Positions 45,621 through 54,506 are shown, numbered from the stretch's first letter. The stretch is DNA of 64,000 nucleotides from Paraburkholderia edwinii (GCF_019428685.1 NZ_CP080095.1:558001-622000), one strand, 5' to 3'. Program-made: numbers and translations. The notes: generated by a model not told the origin, from the letters alone.

Positions 45621-47254
45621 TGCGACGCGACGGACCGTGCGTTTGGCGAGGCGCCGGCCGGTTGCCCGTTCAGTGGAGTGTCCGGCCGTGGGCCCGTCGA
45701 TCCGCCCGGCCGGTAACCGTCGGTCAACGTGTTCAGGAACGCGATCACGTCGGCGATTTCCGCATCGTTCAACGCGGGCGCCTGTCCCGGTTTGCGATCG
45801 AGCGGCGCATCGACGACATCGATATTCGCGCCGTACTGCGGGGGCAGATCGTCGTACTTGTGCACCGTGCCGCGACGGTCTACCGGGTACCACTTGCGCG
45901 GGTCCGTATCGCGTTCGACGTACCAGTGCAGCACGTCGTCGAGCGTATGGAACACGCCGTTGTGAAAGAACACCTGACGCGTCGCGACGTTGCGCAGCGT
46001 CGGCGTCTTGAAGAGGCCGCAGTAGTTCTTCTGGGTGCGATAGTCGGCGCGCACCGGGCCGCAGAGCCCGAGATCGAAGTGATGCGGATCGCGGTTCTGC
46101 GCGAGCGCCCGGTTGCGCGGCACGCCGAGCGCTTCGAACTGGTAGTCGGTGAAGGCGGCCGGAAAGACGCCGTCGCGCGACGGCTTGTCGATGTGGCACG
46201 CGGCGCAGTTGCCTTTGGCGGGATCCTCGAACAGCTTGAGACCATGCATTTCCTGTGCGCTCAGCTGCGCCTTGCCCGCGAGATACCAGTCGTATTTGCT
46301 GTCGTACGGATGGAACGACGCGTCTTCGGCCTGATAGCGGCCGAGCGCGAACAGCGCCTCGCCGATCAGCTGTCCCGGGTTGTTCAGCACATTGGGCCCG
46401 AAGAGGTCGGTAAAGCGCTGCGCGTAGCGCGCATGGCGCAGCTTGCCGGTCACCACGTCGAGATTGCGGTTCGCCATTTCGTGGGGATCGAGGAGTGGGC
46501 CGGTCGCCTGTTCCTGCAGCGTATTGACGCGGCCGTCCCAGTCGAAGCCGCCTTGCGGAACCGGTGCGGGCGGCGCGGCCGACGCGGTTTGCGCTGCGCC
46601 GCTTTTCGCGCTCGCCGCGACCGTGCCGCTGACGGCGGTGGGCGGCACGTCGGGCGCGTCGGTGTCCGGCATGATGTTCGGCACGCCGATCGTAAACGTC
46701 GGGTTGTGGTCGAGATAGCGCAGCGACGGCACCGCGCGCGAGCCTTCGAGGTTCATACCGATGCCGCCGAACTGCGCGGGGCGCCCGTCGGGCGGACCGT
46801 ATGCATGGTCGGGGCTATGACACGACGCGCACGACATGCGGCCCGATCCGGACAGGCTGCGATCGAAGAAGATCTCCTTGCCGAGCTGCGCCATCGCGGA
46901 GAGTGGCGGGTGAGGGCGTGTGGCCGGGTCGGTGGCCACGAGCGGCCTCGCCGTGGCGAGAGACGGCGCCGGTAACGCGCGTGGAATTGCCGCGCGAGGA
47001 CCGTATGAGCCGGAGCCGGGTGCGCTTGAACTCGTGCTTAAGTTCGTGCTTGAGGCCGCGTTTGAACCGTCGGCGGAACCTGTGCTTGCGCCCGCATTCA
47101 GGCCGCCATGCAAAAAATGAACGCCCGGCCATCGCCAGGCGTTGAAGTGGTGTTTGCCATGACTGAACCACGCGAGCGCGGCGAACGCGGCGGCCGTCAC
47201 CACCGCGAGTGTCGCGCACAGTCTGAAATCGGACCGCGAACCCAATACCTTCAT
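45617..47254 (-). CDS. di-haem cytochrome-c peroxidase family protein
   Basis: About 545 residues (start MKVLGS at 47254; ATG 47266 is an alternative). An N-terminal membrane anchor or uncleaved signal at about residues 14-32 is followed by a Ser/Gly/Ala-rich linker (~60-90) and the di-haem peroxidase/MauG-type region. Two haem-binding motifs, CASCH and CAACH, are present, plus FKTPTLRNVA..VFFHNGVFHTLDDVLHWYV, typical of the family. A second low-complexity insertion (SAKSGAAQTASAAPPAPV) lies between the haem sites. It should act in the periplasm as a peroxidase or oxidase. Coupled by a 4-bp overlap to an OmpR-type regulator. Confidence 0.88.
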   Translation of the reverse strand: MKVLGSRSDFRLCATLAVVTAAAFAALAWFSHGKHHFNAWRWPGVHFLHGGLNAGASTGSADGSNAASSTNLSTSSSAPGSGSYGPRAAIPRALPAPSLATARPLVATDPATRPHPPLSAMAQLGKEIFFDRSLSGSGRMSCASCHSPDHAYGPPDGRPAQFGGIGMNLEGSRAVPSLRYLDHNPTFTIGVPNIMPDTDAPDVPPTAVSGTVAASAKSGAAQTASAAPPAPVPQGGFDWDGRVNTLQEQATGPLLDPHEMANRNLDVVTGKLRHARYAQRFTDLFGPNVLNNPGQLIGEALFALGRYQAEDASFHPYDSKYDWYLAGKAQLSAQEMHGLKLFEDPAKGNCAACHIDKPSRDGVFPAAFTDYQFEALGVPRNRALAQNRDPHHFDLGLCGPVRADYRTQKNYCGLFKTPTLRNVATRQVFFHNGVFHTLDDVLHWYVERDTDPRKWYPVDRRGTVHKYDDLPPQYGANIDVVDAPLDRKPGQAPALNDAEIADVIAFLNTLTDGYRPGGSTGPRPDTPLNGQPAGASPNARSVASQ

Positions 47255-47420
47255 GTCTTCTGCCAAACAGTTGCCCCGGTAGCGTCGATTGCCTCGGCCG
47301 CCCTCGTTGCATCACAAGCGGATAAGCGCGCGGCGCGGGCGCTTGACTGCGTGCCCGGCGCCGCGCGCCGCTACAACATTCAGCTGCGCTGATCTGTCTT
47401 GGTTGGCTGCCTTGCCTGCC

Positions 47421-49175
47421 TTATTTGCCCTCGAGCGCCGCTTGCGCCCCCGGCAACGCGCCGGAGTTCGGATCGAGAACCAGCGTCGGCGTATTCAGCG
47501 AAAAGTCGAACAGGTTCGTGAGCGGCCCCGACAACGCGTCGAACGAGCCTTGGCCGATCCGCTGTCCGTTGAGCCAGTTGTCTTCGATAAAGTGAATCAG
47601 CGAGGTCTGGTCGGTCAGCGTGTGATCGACGAAGTTCTGCTTCGCGAACGGCGAGATCGCGATCAGCGGCAGGCGCGGGCCATAGCCGCAGCGTCCGTTG
47701 GCGGGTAGACCGCTGACGCCCGGCAGCGGCGTCGTTGCGCCGCCGGCGACGGTCACAAGGCACGAGCCCGGGCCGCTCAGCTGGTCGGCGCTCGACGACG
47801 ACGGATTGATCACGTGCGCCACGTGGTCGTACCAGCCGTCCGAGTCGTCGTACGTGATGAACACCGCGGTGTTCTTCCAGTCAGGCTGCTGTTCGAGGAA
47901 GTTCACCATGTTGACGAGGAAGGTCTGCTCGCTCAACGGATCGGATGTCGACGAGTGGCCGCTTTGCCACGACGGCGCCTTGATGAAGCTGACCGACGGG
48001 AAATTGCCAGCCGTCACGGCCGCGATAAAGTCGTCGGTGTCGTACTGGTGATTGGCGCCGCCGTCGTTTTTCGTGCCGATCGCCATCACCGACGACGGCC
48101 GCGTGTGCTGCGGGTTGCGCGTCGACGCGTAGTACTGGAACGGGCTGTGTTCGGCGTCGTAGTCCGGAATATAGCCGCCGACGACGGACGAGAAGGTCGA
48201 GCGCAAGCAGCCCGTGGTGCCGTTCGGATTCGTCTGCGTCAGATCGAAGCCGCCCTGGAACCAGCCCCACGTGACGCCCGCGGCGTTTAGCAGGTCACCG
48301 ATGTTTTTGCTCGTCATCGAGCCCGTGGTGCCGGACGGCGAGCAGACATCGCCGGTCGGGAAGATATCGCTCTTCAGCGTGAAGGTGCCGGTGCCCGTGC
48401 CGTCATCCATCACGGAGCCGGTCGATGCGGTCGGGACGACGCCGTTGGTCTGTCCGGAGATGAGGTTGATCGCGCCTTGCGTCGACGAACCGAAGGTCGT
48501 GCCGAAGAAGTTGTCGCTCATCGCGAAGCTTTGGGCGTAGTTCCACAGCGCGGTCACCGTGTTGCCGTCGTAGTAGCCCATCACGAGGCCCGTCGTGAAG
48601 AACGGTCCGGTGCCGGAGGCCAGCGTGACCGCTTTGCCCGTGAATTTGGGAAACAGATCCATCGCTGGGCTCAGCGGCGTGGCGACGCCATCGAATGCTT
48701 CCTGCTCGGGCGTATAACTGTGAGACTGGTCGGCAGTCAACGCCTGCGTGCGATCGAGACGGAACGGATTGGTTGCGCCCGCGCCGTTTGCGGTATTGAG
48801 CGCATTCGGATTCATCGTCAATAGCGGGCTGGTCTTGATGTTGAAGCCCATGCCCGTTTCGAGCAGGTTATTGATATCCGTTGGCGTATTTTTTGCGGCA
48901 ATAAATGGCAATTCGGCCGGACTGCCCGGATTTCCGGCAACCGGATAGGTGCCGAAATAGTGGTCGAACGAATTGTTCTCCTGATAAATAATGACGATGT
49001 GCTTGATCGGCGTCGCCGTGGCGATCGAGTCCTGTACGCTGGCCGTGGGGGTGGTGGTGGCCGGAGGCGTATTTCCCGACGCCGATGAGGAACTACCGGA
49101 GGAGTCCGACCCGCCGCAGCCGCTGAGCAGAAGGGTCGCGCCGACGATTGCGCCGGCGAGCATATTGCGTGTCAT
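47421..49175 (-). CDS. phospholipase C / acid-phosphatase-like lipoprotein
   Basis: A 584-residue exported phosphoesterase. The N-terminus is a lipoprotein signal peptide with lipobox LLSGC (Cys20), then a Ser/Thr/Pro linker. The catalytic domain begins IKHIVIIYQENNSFDHYFGTYP, with the metal/nucleophile region of the PLC/AcpA family, and continues with FNDNFFGTT-like SDNFFGTTFGSSTQG, FITYDDSDGWYDHV and RLPLIAISPFAK. Members hydrolyse phosphodiesters or phosphomonoesters in the periplasm or at the surface. The same strand carries the peroxidase gene 166 bp downstream; whether they share a transcript is open. Confidence 0.9.
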   Translation of the reverse strand: MTRNMLAGAIVGATLLLSGCGGSDSSGSSSSASGNTPPATTTPTASVQDSIATATPIKHIVIIYQENNSFDHYFGTYPVAGNPGSPAELPFIAAKNTPTDINNLLETGMGFNIKTSPLLTMNPNALNTANGAGATNPFRLDRTQALTADQSHSYTPEQEAFDGVATPLSPAMDLFPKFTGKAVTLASGTGPFFTTGLVMGYYDGNTVTALWNYAQSFAMSDNFFGTTFGSSTQGAINLISGQTNGVVPTASTGSVMDDGTGTGTFTLKSDIFPTGDVCSPSGTTGSMTSKNIGDLLNAAGVTWGWFQGGFDLTQTNPNGTTGCLRSTFSSVVGGYIPDYDAEHSPFQYYASTRNPQHTRPSSVMAIGTKNDGGANHQYDTDDFIAAVTAGNFPSVSFIKAPSWQSGHSSTSDPLSEQTFLVNMVNFLEQQPDWKNTAVFITYDDSDGWYDHVAHVINPSSSSADQLSGPGSCLVTVAGGATTPLPGVSGLPANGRCGYGPRLPLIAISPFAKQNFVDHTLTDQTSLIHFIEDNWLNGQRIGQGSFDALSGPLTNLFDFSLNTPTLVLDPNSGALPGAQAALEGK

Positions 49176-49470
49176 CTAGGCCAATCCTTTTATTTCGAAC
49201 GCCGAACTGGAAAACAGCTTTGAGTGCCGCCGGAAGGAAGCAGGCGGAAGCAAGCGGCGAGGATGCCAGTCCGATATTCCTTATGGATGACAGTTATTTT
49301 TTTTGAAATCCACCCGGGGCTTTCGGATAGATAAAAGAAGTAATTCAGTTATAAAAACGAGACGCGAAAAAAATAAATGATTAAGGTAATTATTAAAGTT
49401 CGATGAAAATTGGCTGATTGCCGGCTTTATGGAATCCTGTCTGGCCCGGCAAACCCTTGGAAATGGCGGG
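49176..49470. other. AT-rich region upstream of the phospholipase gene
   Basis: 295 bp of clearly lower GC than surroundings, with A/T runs around 49287-49300 and 49367-49400. It probably contains the promoter of the phospholipase gene (minus). No gene or clear hexamer pair was identified. Confidence 0.4.
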
Positions 49471-49503
49471 ACAAAAGCAAAGCGGCGGCCCTGAGGCCGC
49501 CGC
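49471..49503 (-). terminator. rho-independent terminator of the dehydratase gene
   Basis: GCGGCGGCC (49482-49490) pairs with GGCCGCCGC (49495-49503) around CTGA; on the minus strand the stem is followed by TTTGCTTTTGT. It lies 80 bp beyond the stop of the galactarate/altronate dehydratase gene. Confidence 0.7.
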
Positions 49504-49536
49504 ATGCGTTGAACTACGCTACGTGGTGCTTAACTG

Positions 49537-49573
49537 ATGCGTTAGTTTGGACGAAGCGTCCAAACTAACGCAT
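49537..49573. repeat. perfect 16-bp inverted repeat with 5-nt loop
   Basis: The arm at 49537-49552 (ATGCGTTAGTTTGGAC) is exactly complementary to 49558-49573; the loop GAAGC can add one more G-C pair. It begins 10 bp behind the dehydratase stop and has no U-run, so it is not a classical terminator. It could stabilise the 3' end of the mRNA, be a protein-binding site, or be a mobile repeat. Confidence 0.75.
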
Positions 49574-49582
49574 TGCGTGCGA

Positions 49583-51118
49583 TCACATCTGCGCGCCGAT
49601 CATCCACGGAACAAACTCTTCGTTGCCGATACCCAGCGCTTCGCTCTTCGACTGCTCGCCCGACGCGACACTGACGATCGCGCGGAAGATCTCCTCGCCT
49701 TTCTGCTCGACGGTCGCGGTGCCGTCCATGATTTCACCGCAGTTGATGTCCATATCGTCGCGCATGCGGTGGTACATCTTCGAGTTCGTCGCGACCTTGA
49801 TCGACGGCGCAGGCTTGGCGCCGAAGCACGAACCGCGGCCTGTCGTGAACACCACGAGATTCGCGCCGCTCGCGATCTGACCCGTCGCGCCCATCGGGTC
49901 GTAGCCCGGCGCATCCATGAATACGAGGCCGTGCTTGTCGATCGGCTCCGCATACTTGTAGACATCGACGAGCGGCGTCGAACCGCTCTTTGCGACTGCG
50001 CCGAGCGACTTCTCGAGAATCGTCGTCAGGCCGCCGGCCTTGTTGCCCGGCGTCGGGTTGTTGTCGATGCTGCCCTTTTCGCGCTCGGCATAGCCTTCCC
50101 ACCAGCGGATGCGCTCGACCACTTTTTCACCGACTTCACGCGAGACCGCGCGGCGCGTCAGCAGGTGTTCTGCGCCGTAAATTTCAGGCGTCTCGGTCAG
50201 GATCGCGGTGCCGCCGTGCTTGACGAGCAGGTCGACGGCCGCGCCGAGAGCCGGGTTGGCCGTGATGCCCGAGTGCCCATCCGAGCCGCCGCATTGCAGT
50301 GCGACGCACAGGTGCGAAACCGGCGCGGGTTCGCGCTTCACATCGTTCGCAACGGGCAGCATCTTGTCGATCGCCGCGATCACGGCTTCGACGGTTTTCT
50401 GCGTGCCGCCGAGTTCCTGCATGACGAACGGCACAACCATCGGTCCCGGCGCCACGCCTTCGGCGACGAACAGGGCGCCCATCTGGTTTGCTTCGCAGCC
50501 GAGACCGACCACCACGATGCCCGCGAAATTCGCGTGGCGCGCGTAACCGCCGATCGTGCGGCGCAATTGCTGGATGCCTTCGCCGTTGTGGTCGATGCAG
50601 CAGCCGAAGCTATGCGACAGCGGCACGATGCCGTCGACGTTCGGGTAGGCGTCGAGCACACCCGGCGCCGAGAAATGCTGCGCAGCCATCTTCGTCACGC
50701 TGGCCGAACAGTTCACCGTGCTGACGATGCCGATGTAGTTGCGCGTTGCGACGCGGCCGTCGGCGCGCTTGATGCCCATGAAAGTCAGCGGCTCGGCCGC
50801 GCTTTGCACGGCTTTCACTTCGCTGCTGAACGCGTAGTCGCGTTCGAAATCTCCCATCGCGACGTTATGCACATGCACGTGTTCGCCGGGCGCGATCGGC
50901 TGCGTCGCGAAGCCGATGATCTGGCCGTAGCGGCGCACGGGGCTACCCTGCGCGACCGCGCGGATCGCCACCTTATGGGCTTCGGGAATATCGGCGAGCA
51001 CGGTGAGCCCGTTCAGCTCGTCGAGGGTGGTACCGCTCGCAATGGCTTGACGCGCGATCGCGACATCGTCGTCGGCATGCAGTTTGATGACCGCCGAGGC
51101 GGCAGTGATACTTGTCAT
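49583..51118 (-). CDS. galactarate/altronate dehydratase (UxaA/GarD family)
   Basis: A 511-residue hydro-lyase. The N-terminal ~85 residues are the SAF-like domain (GTTLDELNGLTVLADIPEAHKVAI, YGQIIGFATQPI), followed by the UxaA-type catalytic region (RADGRVATRNYIGIVSTVNC, LSHSFGCCIDHNGEG, VGLGCEANQMG, LQCGGSDGHSGITANPALG, TGRGSCFGAKPAPSIKVATN). Full-length two-domain layout equals GarD (galactarate to 5-keto-4-deoxy-glucarate) and UxaA (D-altronate dehydratase); the exact sugar acid cannot be decided. Divergent FadR-type GntR gene with a consensus operator in the spacer. Followed by a strong hairpin and a terminator. Confidence 0.88.
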   Translation of the reverse strand: MTSITAASAVIKLHADDDVAIARQAIASGTTLDELNGLTVLADIPEAHKVAIRAVAQGSPVRRYGQIIGFATQPIAPGEHVHVHNVAMGDFERDYAFSSEVKAVQSAAEPLTFMGIKRADGRVATRNYIGIVSTVNCSASVTKMAAQHFSAPGVLDAYPNVDGIVPLSHSFGCCIDHNGEGIQQLRRTIGGYARHANFAGIVVVGLGCEANQMGALFVAEGVAPGPMVVPFVMQELGGTQKTVEAVIAAIDKMLPVANDVKREPAPVSHLCVALQCGGSDGHSGITANPALGAAVDLLVKHGGTAILTETPEIYGAEHLLTRRAVSREVGEKVVERIRWWEGYAEREKGSIDNNPTPGNKAGGLTTILEKSLGAVAKSGSTPLVDVYKYAEPIDKHGLVFMDAPGYDPMGATGQIASGANLVVFTTGRGSCFGAKPAPSIKVATNSKMYHRMRDDMDINCGEIMDGTATVEQKGEEIFRAIVSVASGEQSKSEALGIGNEEFVPWMIGAQM

Positions 51119-51273
51119 GGGGATCTCCGGTCTTATGCCGCAGTGCTCCGGGTTGGCGCTTTAGCGCTTACCCGGAGCGGCGCGGCGATATGGATACGTC
51201 GTGCACGCGTTCGCTGCGTCGTGCATCATGTGGGATTCATGAAGTATGCGAAGCCGCTCGTGCGGCCGCAAAT

Positions 51274-51284
51274 TGGTCGGACCA
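51274..51284. promoter_or_regulatory. FadR-type GntR operator
   Basis: TGGTCGGACCA is a perfect palindrome and fits the FadR-subfamily consensus T-N-G-T-N3-A-C-N-A. It lies 21 bp before the FadR-type gene and 156 bp before the dehydratase gene, so the regulator probably represses its own gene and the dehydratase. Confidence 0.6.
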
Positions 51285-51304
51285 CATCGCGTCAGGAGAT
51301 ATCA

Positions 51305-52021
51305 ATGGGACAGCACAGCGAGCGAAACAGCGCGCTGGGTCATGTCATCAGACAGATCGAAAGCAGGCTGCTCGACCCGGATCTGACGCCGGGTGCGCGG
51401 TTGCCGTCCGAGCGCGCCATGGCCGAATCGTTCGGCACCTCGCGCTCGACCGTACGTGAAGCCGTCGCGCGGCTCGTCGCACGCGGCGCGCTCGAAACGC
51501 GGCGCGGCGCCGGCGTGTTCGTCAGCGCGGCGCCGCAGGTCATGCCCGATTCGCTATGGCTGCAGCGCAGCGGCGAAGGCGCGCCGCAGCGCCGCGAAAC
51601 GCTCGAATTCCGCGCAATTTTCGAATGCTGTGTCGCGCGCTTCGCAGCGGAGCGCGCGAGCGCAGACGAGCGCCAGCGCCTCGCCACCGTGCTGCGCGAT
51701 ATGACGCGCGCGGTATCGGCCGGCGATGTCGAAGCCGAAGCGCGCGGCGACGCGACCTTTCATCTGACGCTCGCGGCGATGGCGCACAACTTCATGCTGA
51801 CGCGTTTCTATACGACGGTTGTCGATCAGCTGCGCGATCACATCACGCGCAATACGTATGCGGCGATGCTCGATCTGCCGCATGCGAAAGAGCGCTCGAT
51901 GGCGCGGCTCGCACAGCATGAAAGCATCTATCAGGCGATCTGCGAGCACGCGCCCGATGGCGCCGCGCAGGCGATGGCGCAGCATCTCGCGTTTGTCGGC
52001 GAGCAGTTCAACGCAGGGTAA
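51305..52021 (+). CDS. GntR-family regulator, FadR subfamily
   Basis: A 238-residue regulator. The N-terminal winged helix reads ARLPSERAMAESFGTSRSTVREAVARLVARGALETRRGAGVFV; the C-terminal ~160 residues are the all-helical FCD effector domain (RAIFECCVARFAAERAS, DATFHLTLAAMAHNFML, QHESIYQAICEHAPDGAAQAMAQHL), with Asp and His residues placed to bind a metal and carboxylate ligand. AGGAG precedes the ATG at 51305 by 8 bp. Divergent from the sugar-acid dehydratase gene, so it is probably the sugar-acid-responsive repressor of it. Confidence 0.92.
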   Translation: MGQHSERNSALGHVIRQIESRLLDPDLTPGARLPSERAMAESFGTSRSTVREAVARLVARGALETRRGAGVFVSAAPQVMPDSLWLQRSGEGAPQRRETLEFRAIFECCVARFAAERASADERQRLATVLRDMTRAVSAGDVEAEARGDATFHLTLAAMAHNFMLTRFYTTVVDQLRDHITRNTYAAMLDLPHAKERSMARLAQHESIYQAICEHAPDGAAQAMAQHLAFVGEQFNAG

Positions 52022-52033
52022 AAGCGCGGGGCG

Positions 52034-52080
52034 AAAGCGCGAGACAAAAGCGCGAGACAAAAGCACGAGACAAAAGCACG
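52034..52080. repeat. 13-bp tandem repeat, about 3.7 copies
   Basis: Units AAAAGCGCGAGAC / AAAAGCACGAGAC repeat between the convergent GntR genes, beginning 13 bp after the stop of the first. Confidence 0.65.
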
Positions 52081-52117
52081 CGCGATGGAGCGCGGAGTGA
52101 GCGGCTGGCGTCGCCGC

Positions 52118-52843
52118 TCAGCCTTGCCGCCGCAACTGCAGCGCGTACGTAAACCGGTTCGCCGGAAACACGCTGACGGTCACCTCGAACACGGCCCCGT
52201 GCTGGTCCACGTAATGGCGCGTGATTTCGAGCGCATGACCATCCGCTTCAACCGCGAGCGGTTTCGCGAGCCGCGCGGGCACGCCGACCGCGCGAATCTC
52301 CTGGCGCACTTCGCGCACACTGCGACCGAAGCGTTCCTCGACCATTCCGCAGATCAGCCCCGAACTCTTGCGCAACTCGCGCCGGATACCGGCGCCGACC
52401 GTCGGTTCGAGATAGACGTCGGTCCAGCAGATCGGCTCGTCGGGCTTCGCGGCATCGACGCGCAGCAGTTCGACGCGCAGCCAGCGCGACCCGGTTTCGA
52501 CGCCGAGCTGGGCAGCGAGCGTCGGGCTTGCCGACACTTCGCCGATGGATTGCACATGCCGTTCGGTGACCACCGCGAACTGGACCAGATCTTCGACGCT
52601 CGATAACGACTGCTCGTATGCGACACGCGGCTTGCTCGCTTCGACGCGAATGCCCGCGCGCTTGCGCCGCGAAATAAGCCCGAGTTCCTGGACCTTTTCG
52701 AGCGCGGAGCGCACGGTCGCGCGGCTCACGCCGAATTGCGCGGAAAGATCGAGTTCGCTCGGCAGTGCCGCGCCGACTTCGAATGTGCCATTGCCGATCG
52801 CCTCTATCAGTTGGTCCGCCAGCTCGGCGTATCGGGGTTTCAT
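52118..52843 (-). CDS. GntR-family regulator with UTRA domain (HutC subfamily)
   Basis: A 241-residue regulator. Winged helix: ALPSELDLSAQFGVSRATVRSALEKVQELGLISRRKRAGIRV; C-terminal UTRA ligand-binding domain: SRWLRVELLRVDAAKPDEPICWTDVYL, FGRSVREVRQEIRAV, ALEITRHYVDQHGAVFEVTVSVFPANRF. Start MKPRYAEL (52843) chosen because the winged helix begins there. It is divergent from dctA (284 bp apart) and is the likely regulator of the D-tartrate module; direct repeats at the dctA promoter may be its binding site. Confidence 0.9.
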   Translation of the reverse strand: MKPRYAELADQLIEAIGNGTFEVGAALPSELDLSAQFGVSRATVRSALEKVQELGLISRRKRAGIRVEASKPRVAYEQSLSSVEDLVQFAVVTERHVQSIGEVSASPTLAAQLGVETGSRWLRVELLRVDAAKPDEPICWTDVYLEPTVGAGIRRELRKSSGLICGMVEERFGRSVREVRQEIRAVGVPARLAKPLAVEADGHALEITRHYVDQHGAVFEVTVSVFPANRFTYALQLRRQG

Positions 52844-52972
52844 GACAATTTTCCTTGATCGATGAAGCGCCGGTGCCCGGCGCGCGCTAATGCTAGCCCG
52901 GGTGTCGCGCGCTGCCAAGTCAGGGCTGGCGCGGCGCCGGACGGGCCGCGGCGCCTACAGGTAAACCCGAGG

Positions 52973-53002
52973 TTGACCCGTCCCACATGCTGACAATATA
53001 GT
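52973..53002 (+). promoter_or_regulatory. dctA promoter
   Basis: TTGACC (52973-52978) and TATAGT (52997-53002), each five of six to the sigma-70 consensus, are 18 bp apart. Transcription should start near 53009, inside the direct repeats. Confidence 0.6.
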
Positions 53003-53003
53003 C

Positions 53004-53033
53004 CGGACTTATTCTAAATGTACGGACTTATTC
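53004..53033 (+). promoter_or_regulatory. direct repeats at the dctA transcription start
   Basis: CGGACTTATTC occurs at 53004-53014 and again at 53023-53033 (19-bp period). The first copy is part of the palindrome AGTCCGGACT (53000-53009). The position overlaps the -10 and start, as expected for a repressor site, plausibly for the divergent UTRA regulator. Confidence 0.5.
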
Positions 53034-53127
53034 AGGCTTGCTTCGTGGCGCTTGTTTCTCGAAGATTGGTCAGTCGAATAGTCCAGTGCGTGCGCCGCCC
53101 CGAACGGCACGCCAAACGGAGACGAGC

Positions 53128-54474
53128 ATGGCTTTTCATACCGACACCGCGAACCCCCGCAGCGCCGACGCGGAACGCGCCGCGGCGCGCGGCAAGCCGC
53201 CGGTCTACGCGCGGCTCGGCGTGCAGATCGTCGCGGGCATCGCCGCCGGCGTGGCGCTCGGCTTTATCGCGCCGAAGCTCGCGGTCGATATGAAAATTCT
53301 CGGCGACATCTTTCTGCGCCTGATCAAGATGATCGTCGCACCGCTCGTGTTCCTGAACGTGGTGCTCGGCATCGCGGCGGCCGGCGACCTGAAGAATGTC
53401 GGCCGCATCGGACTGCGCGCGCTGATCTACTTCGAGATCGTGTCGACCATCGCGCTCGCGTTCAGCATGGTCGTGGCGAATCTGTCCGGCGTCGGCGCGG
53501 GCATGCATCTGACGCAGAACGCCGCCGACGCCGCGGCTGCGCACGCACAGTACGGCAAGGCTGCGCCCGCGTCGTTCGAGCACTTCATGCTGACGCTCTT
53601 TCCCGACAACTTCGTCGGCGCGTTCGCGAACGGTTCGCTCCTGCAGGTGCTCGTCATTTCGATCGGCTTCGGCGCCGCGTTGCTGATGCTCAAGCAGGAC
53701 ACGCGCGGCAGTGTCGAGCACGCCTTGACGCGCATGTCCGAAGTGTTCTTCAAGTTCGTCGACGTGATCATGAAGTTCGCGCCGCTCGGCGCGTTCGGTT
53801 CAATCGCGTTTGCGATCGGCAGCAGCGGCATGAATGCGGTGATCTCGCTCGGCTATCTGCTGATCGTGATGTATCTGTCGCTGGCGTTCTTCGTTGTCGT
53901 GGTGCTCGGCATCGTGTTGCGCCTCTATGGCTTCAATGTGTTCCGCTTTCTGCGTTACTTCAAGGACGAAATTTTTCTGCTGTTCGCGACCGCATCGTCG
54001 GAAAGCGCGCTGCCGCGACTTTTCGAAAAGCTCGAGCGGCTCGGATGCTCGCGGCAATCCACGGGCCTCGTTTTGCCGACCGGCTATGCGTTCAACCTCG
54101 ACGGCACGGCCGTCTATATGTCGCTGTGCGTGATGTTCGTCGCGAACGCCTACGGCATACCGCTGAGCCTGCACCAGCAACTCGGATTGCTTCTGCTGAT
54201 GCTCGTCACGTCGAAGGGCGCCGCGACCGTGTCGGGTGGCACGTTCATTGTGTTCGCGGCGACCGTCACCGCGTCGGGCATGTTGCCGATCGAAGCGCTG
54301 CCGATCCTGTTCGGCATCAACCGCTTTACGTCGCAGGCGGTGGCGATCTGCAACTCGATGGGCAATAGCGTCGCGACGCTCGCGATCGCGAAGTCGTCGG
54401 GCGAGTTCGATCCGAACGCCGCGCGCGACGAGTATCAGCGTGTGTTCGGCGCGCGGCCCGGCAAGGTCATCTGA
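53128..54474 (+). CDS. dctA: C4-dicarboxylate:cation symporter DctA
   Basis: A 448-residue DAACS-family transporter for succinate, fumarate, malate and related C4 acids. Visible motifs: LRLIKMIVAPLVFLNVVLGIA near residue 65, the serine-rich reentrant segment TASSESALPRLFEKLE, PTGYAFNLDGTAVYMSL and GINRFTSQAVAICNSMGNSVATL. GGAGACG lies 4-5 bp before the ATG. It is followed by D-tartrate dehydratase and a lyase gene, so a likely cargo is tartrate or a related dicarboxylate. About eight membrane helices plus two hairpins are expected. Confidence 0.93.
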   Translation: MAFHTDTANPRSADAERAAARGKPPVYARLGVQIVAGIAAGVALGFIAPKLAVDMKILGDIFLRLIKMIVAPLVFLNVVLGIAAAGDLKNVGRIGLRALIYFEIVSTIALAFSMVVANLSGVGAGMHLTQNAADAAAAHAQYGKAAPASFEHFMLTLFPDNFVGAFANGSLLQVLVISIGFGAALLMLKQDTRGSVEHALTRMSEVFFKFVDVIMKFAPLGAFGSIAFAIGSSGMNAVISLGYLLIVMYLSLAFFVVVVLGIVLRLYGFNVFRFLRYFKDEIFLLFATASSESALPRLFEKLERLGCSRQSTGLVLPTGYAFNLDGTAVYMSLCVMFVANAYGIPLSLHQQLGLLLLMLVTSKGAATVSGGTFIVFAATVTASGMLPIEALPILFGINRFTSQAVAICNSMGNSVATLAIAKSSGEFDPNAARDEYQRVFGARPGKVI

Positions 54475-54506
54475 TCATCGGATTCTGGTTCGTTCAAGGA
54501 AGGGTT

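Noticed and set aside
47720..48290. Long open frames on the plus strand opposite the phospholipase gene and many similar high-GC antisense frames elsewhere
   Set aside because: Arg/Ala-rich shadow frames typical of GC-rich DNA; no family patterns.
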